From NCBI GenBank assembly GCA_009377645.1, contig WHTQ01000004.1, positions 1 through 64,000 on the forward strand: a DNA stretch of 64,000 bases, read 5' to 3'. This DNA comes from Micromonosporaceae bacterium. GTDB lineage: Bacteria; Actinomycetota; Actinomycetes; Mycobacteriales; Micromonosporaceae. The notes under the pieces were generated by a model. It was not told the origin of the DNA and did no database searches. It saw only the letters and a list, made by a program, of their open reading frames with translations. Position numbers and translations under genes: made by a program. Below, one piece after another: positions 7,324 to 15,554 of this stretch. Position 1 is the first letter of the stretch, and every line of letters starts with the position of its first letter.

Positions 7324-8358
7324 GTGGACGACCACCACGACCTGATCTTTGTCGGCTCGCTCCCTCCCACCCCCGGCGGCGGGGAAGGGATCACCACGGT
7401 ACGCCGGGACCGGCGCTCCGGCGAGCTGACCGCGCCGCGGTTGGCGGCGGTCACCCCGGCGCCGTCGTTCCTGGCCCGGCACCCGGCCCGACCGGTGCTG
7501 TACGCGGTGAACGAGCTGCCGCAGGGTCGGCTGAGCGCCTGGCAGGTGGCCCCGGACGGGGAGCTGACCCCGCTCGGCAGCGCCCCGACCGGCGACGCCG
7601 GGCCGTGCCACGTGGCGGTGCACCCGTCCGGGCGGTACGCGGTGTGCGCCAACTACCTCGGCGGGTCGGTCTCGGTGCTGCGGCTCGACGACACCGGCTC
7701 CCCGACCGGCCGCACCGAGCTGGTCCGGCACACCGGCCACGGGCCGGACCCGGACCGGCAGGCCGGGCCGCACCCGCACATGGCGGCGGTCGCGCCGGAC
7801 GGCGGTACGGTCAGCGTGGTGGACCTGGGCGCGGACACGGTGGTCCACTACCGGCTCTCGGCGGCCGGCACCCTGGCGCCGGCCGGCACCACCCCGACCC
7901 GCCCGGGCACCGGGCCACGGCACGTCGCCGTCGGCGCCGGCCTCGCGTACCTGGTCGGGGAGCTGGACGGGACCATCACCTGCTTCCAGGTCGACGGCGC
8001 CGGCCGGTGGCGGGAGCGGGACCGGCTCCCGCTGCTCGGCGACGGCGCCGCCGGCTACCCCTCGGAGGTGGCGGTCTCACCGGACCGCCGGTTCGTCTAC
8101 GCGGCCAGCCGGGGGCCGGACCGGATCGCCGTGTTCGCCGAGCCGGGTCGGCGGCTGCGGCCGGTCGCCGAGGTGCCGTGCGGCGGCCACTGGCCGCGCC
8201 ACTTCGCGCTGGTCGACGGGCACCTGTACGTGGCCAACGAACGCTCCGGATCGGTACTGACCTTCCGGGTCGACCCGGACACCGGCCTGCCGACACCGAC
8301 CGGCAACCTGCTCGACCTCCACAGCCCGAGCTGCGTTCTGCGATTCGCCCGGCGCTGA
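7324..8358 (+). CDS. pgl: 6-phosphogluconolactonase, beta-propeller (YbhE/lactonase) type
   Basis: 344 residues from GTG 7324. TACGCT at 7312-7317 is 6 nt before this GTG, so the mRNA is probably leaderless; an upstream in-frame extension to 7240 would be unconserved. Repeated blades contain DLIFVGS, FLARHPARPVLYAVNE, PCHVAVHPSGRYAVCANYLGGS, GPHPHMAAVAPDG, PRHVAV, SEVAVSPDRRFVYAASRGPD, HWPRHFAL and YVANERSGSV, the pattern of the seven-bladed lactonase family (COG2706). It hydrolyses 6-phosphogluconolactone in the pentose phosphate pathway. Divergent from modA. Confidence 0.85.
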   Translation: MDDHHDLIFVGSLPPTPGGGEGITTVRRDRRSGELTAPRLAAVTPAPSFLARHPARPVLYAVNELPQGRLSAWQVAPDGELTPLGSAPTGDAGPCHVAVHPSGRYAVCANYLGGSVSVLRLDDTGSPTGRTELVRHTGHGPDPDRQAGPHPHMAAVAPDGGTVSVVDLGADTVVHYRLSAAGTLAPAGTTPTRPGTGPRHVAVGAGLAYLVGELDGTITCFQVDGAGRWRERDRLPLLGDGAAGYPSEVAVSPDRRFVYAASRGPDRIAVFAEPGRRLRPVAEVPCGGHWPRHFALVDGHLYVANERSGSVLTFRVDPDTGLPTPTGNLLDLHSPSCVLRFARR

Positions 8359-8431
8359 CGGGTTCCGGTCCGGCCGGCTGGCTGCTGTACTGGACCCACC
8401 GACCCCCAAGTACCGAACGGAGGCAGACGCG

Positions 8432-10288
8432 ATGATGCGATCTCGGTGGCGGAGTAGGCCCGGGCGGGTGCCCGCCCGGCTGCTGCTGGCCGGCGCCCTG
8501 GCCGGGGTGGTGGCGGTGCCACTGGCCGGCGCGCCGACCGCCGCGCAACCCGGGCAGCGGCCCGCGTTCACGCTGACCGTGCTGCACAACAACGACGGAG
8601 AGTCCAGGTTGGTCAATGCTCCGGGGAACCCCGACTTCGGTGGGGTGGCCCGGTTCGCGACCCTGGTCGACGCGCTGCGCCGCGAGGCCACCGCCGGCCC
8701 GCCCCCGGCCGGGCAGGCCGGCAACCGCGGCGCGCTGCTGGTCTCCTCCGGCGACAACTTCCTGGCCGGGCCGGAGTTCAACGCGAGCCTGGACAAGGGA
8801 GTGCCGTTCTACGACTCGCTGGCGCTGCGGGCGATCGGCTACGACGCGATGGCGATCGGCAACCACGAGTTCGACTTCGGACCGGACGTGCTGGCCGACT
8901 TCGTCGTCGGGTTCAGCCTGCGCGGGCCGCCGTTCGTCTCGGCCAACCTGGACTTCAGCGACGAGCCGCGGCTGGCCGCGCTGGCCCGGACCGGCACCAT
9001 CGTGGCCAGCACGGTGGTCCGCGAGCGGGGGGTGCCAGTCGGGATCGTCGGCGCCACCACCCCGGCGCTGGCCAGCATCTCCAGCCCGCGCAACGTGAAG
9101 GTGCTGCCGGACGTGGCCGGGATCGTGCAGGACGAGGTGGACGCGCTGACCGCGGACGGAGTCGACACGGTCGTCCTGATCAGCCACCTGCAGGGGCTGG
9201 GCGAGGACCGGGAGCTGATCCCGATGCTGCGCGACGTGGACGTCGCGATCGCCGGCGGCGGCGACGAGCTGCTGGCCTCCGACGACACACCGCTGGTGCC
9301 CGGGGACGCGATCTCGCTCGACCCGGTCACCGGTGAGCCGCTGCGCTACCCGCTGTTCGTGCCGGACGCCGACGGCGTGGACGTGCCGGTGGTGACGACC
9401 GCCGGGGACTACAAGTACGTCGGCCGGCTGGTGGTCAACTTCGACCGGGACGGCCGGGTGCTCGGCGTGGACGGCGCCAGTGGGCCGGTGCGGGTCTCCG
9501 GCGTGGCACCCGACGCGGTGGCGCCGGACCCGCGGCTGCAGGACACGGTGGTCGAGCCGGTGTCGGCGTTCGTCGAGGAGCTGGCGAACAACGTGGTCGC
9601 CGACTCGCAGGTGGCGCTGGAGGGGCGGCGGGACCCGGGGGTGCGGACCGAGGAGACCAACCTGGGCAACCTGGTCGCGGACGCGCTGCTGGCCACCGGG
9701 CAGCAGCGGGCCGGCGAGTTCGGGGTGGTACCGCCGGACGTGGCGCTGCAGAACGGCGGCGGGATCCGGAACAACTCGCTGATCCCGGCCGGGCCGCTGA
9801 CCGAGCTGGACACGTTCGCGATCGCGCCGTTCGGCAACTTCGTGTCCGTGGTGCCGGACGTGCCCCGGGCGCAGTTCAAGGAGATCCTGGAGAACGCGAT
9901 CTCCGCGGCGCCGGCCGCGGACGGCCGGTTCGCACAGGTCGCCGGGTTCCGGTTCGGGTACGACCCGACCCGGACCGCGCAGGTGGTCGACGACGCCGGC
10001 ACCGTGCTCACCCCGGGTGAGCGGGTCCGGTCGGTGGTGCTGGACGGCGGGACGGTGCTGGTCGAGGACGGCCAGGTGCTGGCCGGCGCCCCGGTGGCGG
10101 TGGCCACCAACGACTTCAGCGCCCGCGGCGGCGACCAGTACCCGTTCCGGGGACTGCCGTTCACCACCGTCGGCGCGACCTACCAGCAGGCGCTGGCCGA
10201 TTTCCTGGTCGACGACCTGGGCGGGCTGGTCAGCCAGGCCGACTACCCGGAGGGAGGCAGCGGCCGGATCACCGTCACCGGGTCCTGA
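8432..10288 (+). CDS. Secreted 5'-nucleotidase / 2',3'-cyclic phosphodiesterase family protein
   Basis: 618 residues. A Sec signal peptide spans about 1-38 (RRxR region, LLLAGALAGVVAVPLAGA, cleavage after APTAA). The N-terminal metallophosphatase domain shows LTVLHNNDGESRL in place of the usual LHTNDxHG, SSGDNFLAGPEFN, AIGNHEFDFG and VVLISHLQG; the C-terminal 5'-nucleotidase domain has TNLGNLVADALL and QNGGGIRNNS. It should dephosphorylate extracellular nucleotides at the cell surface or in the medium. The LHNND start differs from the canonical metal motif by having Asn and Glu where Thr and His are usual. GGAGG lies 8 nt before ATG. Ends at a strong hairpin. Confidence 0.85.
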   Translation: MMRSRWRSRPGRVPARLLLAGALAGVVAVPLAGAPTAAQPGQRPAFTLTVLHNNDGESRLVNAPGNPDFGGVARFATLVDALRREATAGPPPAGQAGNRGALLVSSGDNFLAGPEFNASLDKGVPFYDSLALRAIGYDAMAIGNHEFDFGPDVLADFVVGFSLRGPPFVSANLDFSDEPRLAALARTGTIVASTVVRERGVPVGIVGATTPALASISSPRNVKVLPDVAGIVQDEVDALTADGVDTVVLISHLQGLGEDRELIPMLRDVDVAIAGGGDELLASDDTPLVPGDAISLDPVTGEPLRYPLFVPDADGVDVPVVTTAGDYKYVGRLVVNFDRDGRVLGVDGASGPVRVSGVAPDAVAPDPRLQDTVVEPVSAFVEELANNVVADSQVALEGRRDPGVRTEETNLGNLVADALLATGQQRAGEFGVVPPDVALQNGGGIRNNSLIPAGPLTELDTFAIAPFGNFVSVVPDVPRAQFKEILENAISAAPAADGRFAQVAGFRFGYDPTRTAQVVDDAGTVLTPGERVRSVVLDGGTVLVEDGQVLAGAPVAVATNDFSARGGDQYPFRGLPFTTVGATYQQALADFLVDDLGGLVSQADYPEGGSGRITVTGS

Positions 10289-10294
10289 GGTTCC

Positions 10295-10342
10295 AGGAGG
10301 GGTCCCCTGCGCCCGCTCGGCCCGGCATAGGGGACCCTTCCT
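10295..10342 (+). terminator. Terminator after the 5'-nucleotidase gene
   Basis: A 14-bp stem (10295-10308 with 10329-10342), paired throughout apart from one G-T wobble, with a 20-nt loop, 6 bp after the stop codon. Confidence 0.85.
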
Positions 10343-10414
10343 GGGAGCCTGTCCTGGGGAGCCTGGCCGCCGCCGCTCACAGACCGCACACAGATCGCTG
10401 TTACCGTGACCGGC

Positions 10415-10825
10415 ATGAACTGGACGCTGGAGGTGGTGTGCGTTCCCGTCACGGATGTCGACCGGGCCAAGGCGTTCTACGCCGAGCAGCTCGGCTTCCA
10501 GGTGGACCACGACACGAGGGTCAGTGACGAGCTCCGGCTCGTCCAGCTGACCCCGCCCGGCTCCGGCTGCTCGATCGTAGTCGGCGCGCCGGTGGAGATG
10601 GCTCCGGGCTCGGTGCGGGGCCTGCAGCTGGTGGTCCGGGACCTGCGGGCGGCGCACGCCGAGCTGGTGGCGCGGGGGGTGGCCGTCGGCGAGGTGCAGG
10701 TGTACGGCGAGAGCGGCCCGCGCCCGGCCCAGCCAGGGGACGCGCTGAACAACGTCGGGTTCTGCTACTTCAGCGACCCGGACAGCAACGGCTGGGCGGT
10801 GCAGCAGATCGACGACCGCACCTGA
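10415..10825 (+). CDS. VOC superfamily (glyoxalase/bleomycin resistance type) protein
   Basis: 136 residues beginning MNWTLEVVCVPVTDVDRAKAFYAEQLGF, the classic first beta-alpha-beta module of the vicinal oxygen chelate fold; the second module ends NVGFCYFSDPDSNGWAVQQI. Members bind a metal and act as lyases, isomerases, dioxygenases or drug-binding proteins; the substrate here is unknown. TACCGT at 10402-10407 is 7 nt before ATG 10415, favouring a leaderless start there rather than at GTG 10406. Confidence 0.8.
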   Translation: MNWTLEVVCVPVTDVDRAKAFYAEQLGFQVDHDTRVSDELRLVQLTPPGSGCSIVVGAPVEMAPGSVRGLQLVVRDLRAAHAELVARGVAVGEVQVYGESGPRPAQPGDALNNVGFCYFSDPDSNGWAVQQIDDRT

Positions 10826-10887
10826 TCGCCGGCGGTCAGCGCTGCCGGACCGAACTCGCCTTCGAATCTCGACCTGAAAGGACACCG

Positions 10888-10968
10888 GTGAGCGACACCA
10901 CTCCCACGGAGTCGATGTTGAGGTTCCAGGGCATGGTTGCTACCCAGCGGGGGGTGGATGTGTCGTGA
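10888..10968 (+). CDS. 26-residue ORF translationally coupled to the AAA ATPase gene
   Basis: GTG 10888 follows a good ribosome site (GAAAGGA, about 6 nt upstream) and opens a 26-codon frame starting VSDTTPTESM and ending GVDVS. Its TGA overlaps the GTG start of the downstream ATPase (GTGA at 10965-10968). The peptide has no signal or membrane segment. It may be a leader peptide that sets ATPase translation, or the trimmed remnant of a longer partner. Not in any family I recognise. Confidence 0.5.
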   Translation: MSDTTPTESMLRFQGMVATQRGVDVS

Positions 10969-12170
10969 CGGAAGGAGCAACGGGACAGGCAGTGCCGTTC
11001 GTTCGCCGGGTGCGGGTACGGAACTTCCGGTCGCTCGCAGACTGCGACGTGAGCCTGGGACCGCTGACAGTCCTGTTAGGGTTCAACGCCTCCGGGAAGA
11101 CCAACTTCCTGGACGCGTTGCGGTTCGTCGCCGATGCACTGGCGAGCTCACCACAGCGGGCCGTCGAGGGCCGAGGTGGGCTGGAGGCGCTGCTGCACCG
11201 TGCACAGGCCGGCGCCGCCGAGTCGTTCGAGATCTGGGTAGATCTGGGGTTACGGCTGCCTGGGGTTGACTGCGACGTTGCGGCGAGCTACGGGTTCGAA
11301 ATCGGTCGGTATCCAGATACCCAGACGCCGCTGCTGGTGCTCCGGGAGGCCGGTGTGGTCCAGCTCTCCGGGGGCCCGCTCCAGCTTCCGCTCGATGTGG
11401 CCAGGCACTCTGCGCGGCTACGGCTGCCCGCGTCGACCATCGACGACGAGTCCCCACAGGCGGTTCTGGAGACCACCCTCCGGTCGATGAGGTTCTACGA
11501 ACTCGACTCCACTGTCCTGCGGGCGCTCGACGAGCAGGGCACCGGCAAGGCCAGCCTCGGTTCTTCCGGCGAGCACCTTGGTCGCGTACTCGGAGACTTG
11601 GCCCGGGTGGACGAGCTGGGCAAGGAGCGGCTGGATGCGTACCTCTCAGCGCTCGTACCGGGCGCGTTGGGGGTGGATGAGCGGCGTGAGGGACGCTACT
11701 CCACCGTGCAGGCGCGGTTCCAGGCCGGCGACGGCGGGGGCGTGGAGGTGTTCCTCCGCGAAGAGCTATCCGAGGGGACGCTACGGGCCGCCGGCGTGCT
11801 GGCTGCGCTCTTCCAGCCACCGGTCTCGGCCGGACGGGTCCCGCTGGTCGCGATCGAAGAGCCGGAGACCGCACTGCACCCCGCCGGAGTCGGGGCACTC
11901 TATGAGGCACTCGATGACGCCTCCGCGCGTACTCAGGTGATCGTCACGAGCCAGAGTTCGGATCTGCTTGACAACGAGCACGTGCGACTTGAACATCTCC
12001 GCGCGGTTGCCAACATTGATGGCGTGACCCGAATCGGTAAGGTGGACGCCGCTGGGCGGGCAGTCGTGGACAAGGGGTTGATGAGCATCAGCGAGCTGCA
12101 CCGCAGCGGGCAGATGCGCCCGGAGCTACCGGACGCCGTCCGGCAGTCTGCCGGGGGTCGGCACTGCTGA
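10965..12170 (+). CDS. AAA family ATPase (SMC/OLD-like, COG4637 type)
   Basis: 401 residues. The N-terminus has VRVRNFRSLADCDVSLGPLT and Walker A GFNASGKTNFLDAL (about 39-52); the C-terminal half has SEGTLRAAGVLAALF, Walker B VAIEEPETALHP and a following QVIVTSQSSDLLD. This is the split ABC-type ATPase seen in RecF/OLD/RloC-like proteins, several of which act in DNA repair or phage defence. The usual downstream DUF4276/TOPRIM-like partner is absent: the next gene is DUF899 on the other strand. No nuclease domain is visible in the protein itself. Translated from GTG by coupling to the 26-codon ORF. Confidence 0.75.
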   Translation: MTEGATGQAVPFVRRVRVRNFRSLADCDVSLGPLTVLLGFNASGKTNFLDALRFVADALASSPQRAVEGRGGLEALLHRAQAGAAESFEIWVDLGLRLPGVDCDVAASYGFEIGRYPDTQTPLLVLREAGVVQLSGGPLQLPLDVARHSARLRLPASTIDDESPQAVLETTLRSMRFYELDSTVLRALDEQGTGKASLGSSGEHLGRVLGDLARVDELGKERLDAYLSALVPGALGVDERREGRYSTVQARFQAGDGGGVEVFLREELSEGTLRAAGVLAALFQPPVSAGRVPLVAIEEPETALHPAGVGALYEALDDASARTQVIVTSQSSDLLDNEHVRLEHLRAVANIDGVTRIGKVDAAGRAVVDKGLMSISELHRSGQMRPELPDAVRQSAGGRHC

Positions 12171-12214
12171 GCCAGTACTGACCCGGTAGTGGTTGGCGAC
12201 GGCTGGCCACACCG

Positions 12215-13009
12215 TCATGTCTCGTACTCGTCGGGGAGGCGCATCGCGGGGCCGCCGACCTGCAGGCCGAGTGGGACGGCGCGTCCCTTCGGCTCCTCCC
12301 ACCCCTCCTGGCGGCCGAGCGCGGTGAGGTCGAGATGAGGGTCGCCGTTGTGGAACTCCTCGATGCCACGGCCGAACGTGGAGTAGGTGTGGAAGACCTC
12401 CTCGCCGACCCGGAGGAATGCACTGATGCCCGGGTAGTCGCCGCGCATGGTCTCCGACCACGGCTTACCGGCCTCGGCGAGCTCGGCCTCGGTGCGGAAG
12501 TCGAGCAGCACCGGCACGGCCCGGTCATCGACGGTCGCGTGGAAGTCATAGTTGAAGTCACTGCCCGCCGAGGAGTACCACGGGAACGTCCACCCCATGC
12601 GTTCGCGGTACGCGGCGAGCTTCTCGTACGGCGCCCGCGTCACCGCGACCAGCGTCGTGTTGCGGACGTGTAGCTGCCTCAGCTGGCCGATCCCATCGGC
12701 GGCGGAGGAACAGCTCGAGCAGCCAGTGTCGCGGGGATGCTCGGCGCCGTCGGCGTCGATGTCGTAGGCCAACATGAAGTGGTGCATGACCAGCTGCGGC
12801 CGCCCCTCGAACAGGCGGAGCAGGCCCACCGTCCCGTCCGGGCCTTCGAACGTGTACGGCTTGTCGATCCGAACCATCGGCAATCGCCGGCGGTCGGCAT
12901 TGACCCGGTCCCGCGCCCGGGTGAGCTCCTTCTCCTTGACCAGCAGCTCCTTGCGGGCGGCGAGCCACTCCTCGCGCGAGACCACCTCGGGCAGGTTTCC
13001 CATCGCCAT
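12215..13009 (-). CDS. DUF899 family thioredoxin-like protein
   Basis: 264 residues from ATG 13009, chosen because GGAG lies 6 nt upstream. Contains REEWLAARKELLVKEKELTRARDRV, LPMVRIDKPYTFEGPDG, LVMHHFMLAYDIDADGAEHP, the redox-type motif GCSSCSSAADG, and later GWTFPWYSSAGSDFNYDF and VFHTYSTFGRG, all typical of COG4312/DUF899. The fold is thioredoxin-like; the family is annotated as predicted dithiol-disulfide oxidoreductases but the substrate is unknown. Convergent with the AAA ATPase gene, 44 bp away. Confidence 0.85.
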   Translation of the reverse strand: MAMGNLPEVVSREEWLAARKELLVKEKELTRARDRVNADRRRLPMVRIDKPYTFEGPDGTVGLLRLFEGRPQLVMHHFMLAYDIDADGAEHPRDTGCSSCSSAADGIGQLRQLHVRNTTLVAVTRAPYEKLAAYRERMGWTFPWYSSAGSDFNYDFHATVDDRAVPVLLDFRTEAELAEAGKPWSETMRGDYPGISAFLRVGEEVFHTYSTFGRGIEEFHNGDPHLDLTALGRQEGWEEPKGRAVPLGLQVGGPAMRLPDEYET

Positions 13010-13163
13010 CACCATCTCCAGAACAACTCGGCTGAGCTGGGCCGATCTTCCCACCTGTACCCAGCATCGACACCTCTTGAACACCGTAGAGCGGGAACGC
13101 CGGCGGGCAGCCAAGGCGCGCGAGCGGGCCCGCGTACGGCTGGTCCCCGCAGCCGCCCGGTTC

Positions 13164-13691
13164 CTAGTAGTCATCCTCGTCGTACGCGTCGACGTCAAGG
13201 ATCTCCCGGATGCTGCTGGCGGCGTCCGACCCGTCGAACTCGCCGGCGGCGAGCGCCGCCTCGACCAGATCGTCCCGGGTCTGTGCCCGGGCCGCCTCCT
13301 GCCAGTGCTCCAGGGCCTGCTCGGAGGTGGTGACGAGCTCCTCCACGTGAGCGCGGACCCGCTCCGGCCAGCCGGTCGCGCGCAGCTGCCCGATCTCGGT
13401 CTCGAGCGCGTCGGCGGTCTCGCCGGCCATCCCGGTCAGTGTGGCTAGGTCCTCACCGCCGTTGATCGCTCGCTCGAACTGCTCCAGTGCTTCGTTGTAG
13501 GGCCGGACGATGTCCAGGTACTGCTTCGCGGCTTCCTCCCGCGACAGCGCTGGCGGTGTGGTCGGCTGCGTGGTGGCGCCGCCGCCGGTGGCGGCCGGTG
13601 ACGGGGGCACGAACGTGCCCGGGTCACTGCCGCAGCCCGCGACCGCGGTCACCGTCACGAACACCACCAGGGTCCTGATCGGACGGTGCAC
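13164..13691 (-). CDS. Putative lipoprotein, helical
   Basis: 175 residues. A short signal peptide ends in the lipobox TAVAGC (Cys about 20), followed by a Pro/Thr/Gly-rich spacer (PPSPAATGGGATTQPTTPP) and an alpha-helical domain with many charged residues. The C-terminus is acidic (DVDAYDEDDY). No family recognised. Probably anchored outside the membrane. Confidence 0.65.
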   Translation of the reverse strand: MHRPIRTLVVFVTVTAVAGCGSDPGTFVPPSPAATGGGATTQPTTPPALSREEAAKQYLDIVRPYNEALEQFERAINGGEDLATLTGMAGETADALETEIGQLRATGWPERVRAHVEELVTTSEQALEHWQEAARAQTRDDLVEAALAAGEFDGSDAASSIREILDVDAYDEDDY

Positions 13692-13792
13692 GGCGTCCTC
13701 CCGGAGTCGTCGTCAGTACGAGCGGGCTGGGCCCCAGCCGGGTCGACCGCCGGCGCCTGACCGCAGCCTGCGGAGACCTTACCGCCCCGGGC

Positions 13793-13808
13793 CGGGACAC
13801 TTGTCCCG
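13793..13808. promoter_or_regulatory. Palindrome upstream of decayed ABC/DesR genes
   Basis: CGGGACA, CT, TGTCCCG: a perfect 7-bp inverted repeat 58 bp before ATG 13867. Its position suits an operator of the former operon; it now precedes only gene fragments. Confidence 0.4.
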
Positions 13809-13866
13809 CCCGAGCGAGGATCGCTGGCTCTGCCGCACCCGGCGACCGGGCCCTAGCGTCGAGGTC

Positions 13867-13963
13867 ATGACCCGCAACCTGCCCGTGATCCATCCTGCTG
13901 GGCCTGACCCGGCCGGATACGGGTTCGGTGGCGCTGTTCGGCACCACCGCGGCGCAGGCTGAC
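13867..13963 (+). pseudogene. ABC transporter ATPase, remnant
   Basis: ATG 13867 (TAGCGT just upstream, leaderless pattern) starts MTRNLPVI, but one base later the coherent frame (13892-13963) reads ILLGLTRPDTGSVALFGTTAAQ, the segment that follows Walker A in drug/lipid exporter ATPases of the YvfR/CcmA type. Walker A itself, normally just before ILLGL, is missing and so is everything after. About 75 bp survive. Confidence 0.6.
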
Positions 13964-14175
13964 CGCGGCGATCCGGCGCACCCTGGCCGGCCAGCATGTG
14001 GTCGACCCCGCACTGGCCGCCTCGCTCGACGGCGCTACCCGTCGCCGACATCGCCGCCGGCCTGCACCTGTCCGAGAGCACCGTGCGGAACTACCTGTCC
14101 GCCGCAATCGGCAAGACCGGTGCCCGCAACCGGATCGAGGCCGCCCACACCGCCCACACCCACGGCTGGCTGTGA
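13959..14175 (+). pseudogene. DesR-type LuxR response regulator, remnant with internal deletion
   Basis: Two pieces remain. 13959 onward reads LTAAIRRTLAGQHVVDPALAASLDG, the linker between receiver and output domains of DesR-like regulators. From 14041 in another frame comes VADIAAGLHLSESTVRNYLSAAIGKTGARNRIEA and ...HGWL then TGA, the C-terminal LuxR helix-turn-helix. The segment between them (about the PLTxREREVL part) is gone and the frame is shifted, so no functional protein can be made. Confidence 0.7.
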
Positions 14176-14205
14176 CCCGGCCCCTGACCCAGGGGTGGTC
14201 TGTTG

Positions 14206-14253
14206 CGGCCTACATCCCGGGCGATGTGGGCTACATCGCCGGGGATGTGGCCG
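14206..14253. terminator. Long bidirectional hairpin
   Basis: The arms 14206-14227 and 14233-14253 pair over about 21 bp with one bulge and one mismatch, around a 5-nt loop. It lies between the + strand DesR remnant (ends 14175) and the minus strand kinase remnant (ends 14255), as expected of a terminator serving both. Confidence 0.75.
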
Positions 14254-14254
14254 G

Positions 14255-15021
14255 TTACAGGTCGGCCAGGATCCGGGCCTCCCGCATCATCGTCGCGCCG
14301 CCGGGTACGTCTCCGTGGTGGGCGGCCCAGAGCGCCGCCTCCACCCGCCGAGCCAACGACCAACGCGCGATCCGTTGCGGGTCCAGCGCCAGCTCGTCGG
14401 CCAGCAGGTCGACGCGGTCGCGCAACACCCGGGCGGGGTCCGGGTGGCCGAACGGGTCGTCGACCTGCTCCAGCAGCGGCCACGGATCGTAGGCCGGGTC
14501 ACCGATCAGCGGCTTGGGGTCGATCGCCAGCCAGCGCCCGTCACCAGCCGACAGGACGTTGCCCGGGTTGAAGTCGCCGTGCAGCACCGCCTCGCTGCCC
14601 GCCGACGCCGGCAGCTGCCGGAGCAGTCGCGCCCCTTCCGCCACCAGAGCCGGGTCATAGCCAGGCTTGATCCTGGTCATCCGCTCCGCCATCAGATCCG
14701 CCCATTCGCCCGCCACCGGGCGGAGCCCCTCGATGTCGCTGATCATGGGCGGTGGAACCTCCCACAGTCGTCGCGATGGGGCCAGCCGATCTTCACGATC
14801 ACCGGCGTCCCATCCGGAAGCGCCGCCGGTGCCACCCAGCTGCAGCTACCGGCGGGCAGCGGCGCCGACAGTCGCAGCCGGTACGCCGTGCGTACGTGCT
14901 CGATGAGCGACGGCAGCTCGGCGAGCCAGCGCCGGGCCGATGCCTGGCCCGCGAGCTGGGCCACCACCGGCAGGGTCGGCGGCACCAGCTCAGCGGCGTC
15001 CGAGCCGGGTGAGCGCCGCAT
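14255..15021 (-). pseudogene. Aminoglycoside/hydroxyurea 6-phosphotransferase family, split and internally deleted
   Basis: The first frame (15021-14743, 92 residues) carries the N-terminal lobe: LVPPTLPVVAQLAG, WLAELPSLIEH and ALPDGTPVIVKIGWPH with the ATP-contacting Lys. The second frame (14746-14255, 163 residues) carries AEWADLM-like GEWADLMAERM, the catalytic LHGDFNPGNVL, AIDPKPLIGDPAYD and the C-terminal helices. Together they match the streptomycin 6-kinase (APH_6_hur) family, but the hinge region between the lobes, roughly 60-90 residues, is absent and the parts are in different frames joined by an ATGA overlap. A functional two-chain enzyme is unlikely. Confidence 0.7.
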
Positions 15022-15554
15022 GGCGCCAACCTAGTCCGCCGGCACCGGGTGGACACGCCCCCGACCACTGAGCCGGTTCCGGTGCTGGTAGACACGGGTG
15101 GACGGCACAGGATCGGGTGTCGGCTTCTCGGCGGCGGCACCCGACTGTTCGCCGACGTGGGCAATGCCCGGATCAGGCTCGAGCGGACCAGGCTGATCGA
15201 GGCCCGACCACCACCCATCTGCGGTTCCGCGTGCTGCGATGACCCGTCGTCGCAGCGTGTGGCCCTGGTGTGAGTCCATGCTGGACCATCTCCCCGCTTG
15301 GTTTGAGCAGCTGGGGCGGTGCGGTAGCTGGGCGGAGCCTCGGGACCGCCGGCCATCGGAGCGGCCGCAGCCGCAGCCGCCGTGCCGTAGACTCACGTCG
15401 GTCGCTGCGAGTCGAAGCCGTTCAACTGGGATGCGTAACATCTTGCGTACTCACTGCGATCTTAGTAAGGTAGCGGGCGGGCAGTTTCGGCCCTCCAGCT
15501 ACCGGACGATGCGAACTCGACGTCGACCGGTAGTCGTTCGTGAGGGAGGTACCC
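15022..15554. other. Intergenic region without a recognisable gene
   Basis: 533 bp. Short frames on both strands have no recognisable domain or coding signature. The last 40 bp hold the GAGGGAGG ribosome site of the acyl-CoA dehydrogenase-like gene; an A/T-richer stretch near 15430-15475 may carry its promoter. Confidence 0.5.

Noticed and set aside
7976-10885. 969-codon minus strand frame
   Set aside because: Antisense to the lactonase tail, 5'-nucleotidase and VOC genes; its translation is rich in Arg, His and Gln with no domain.
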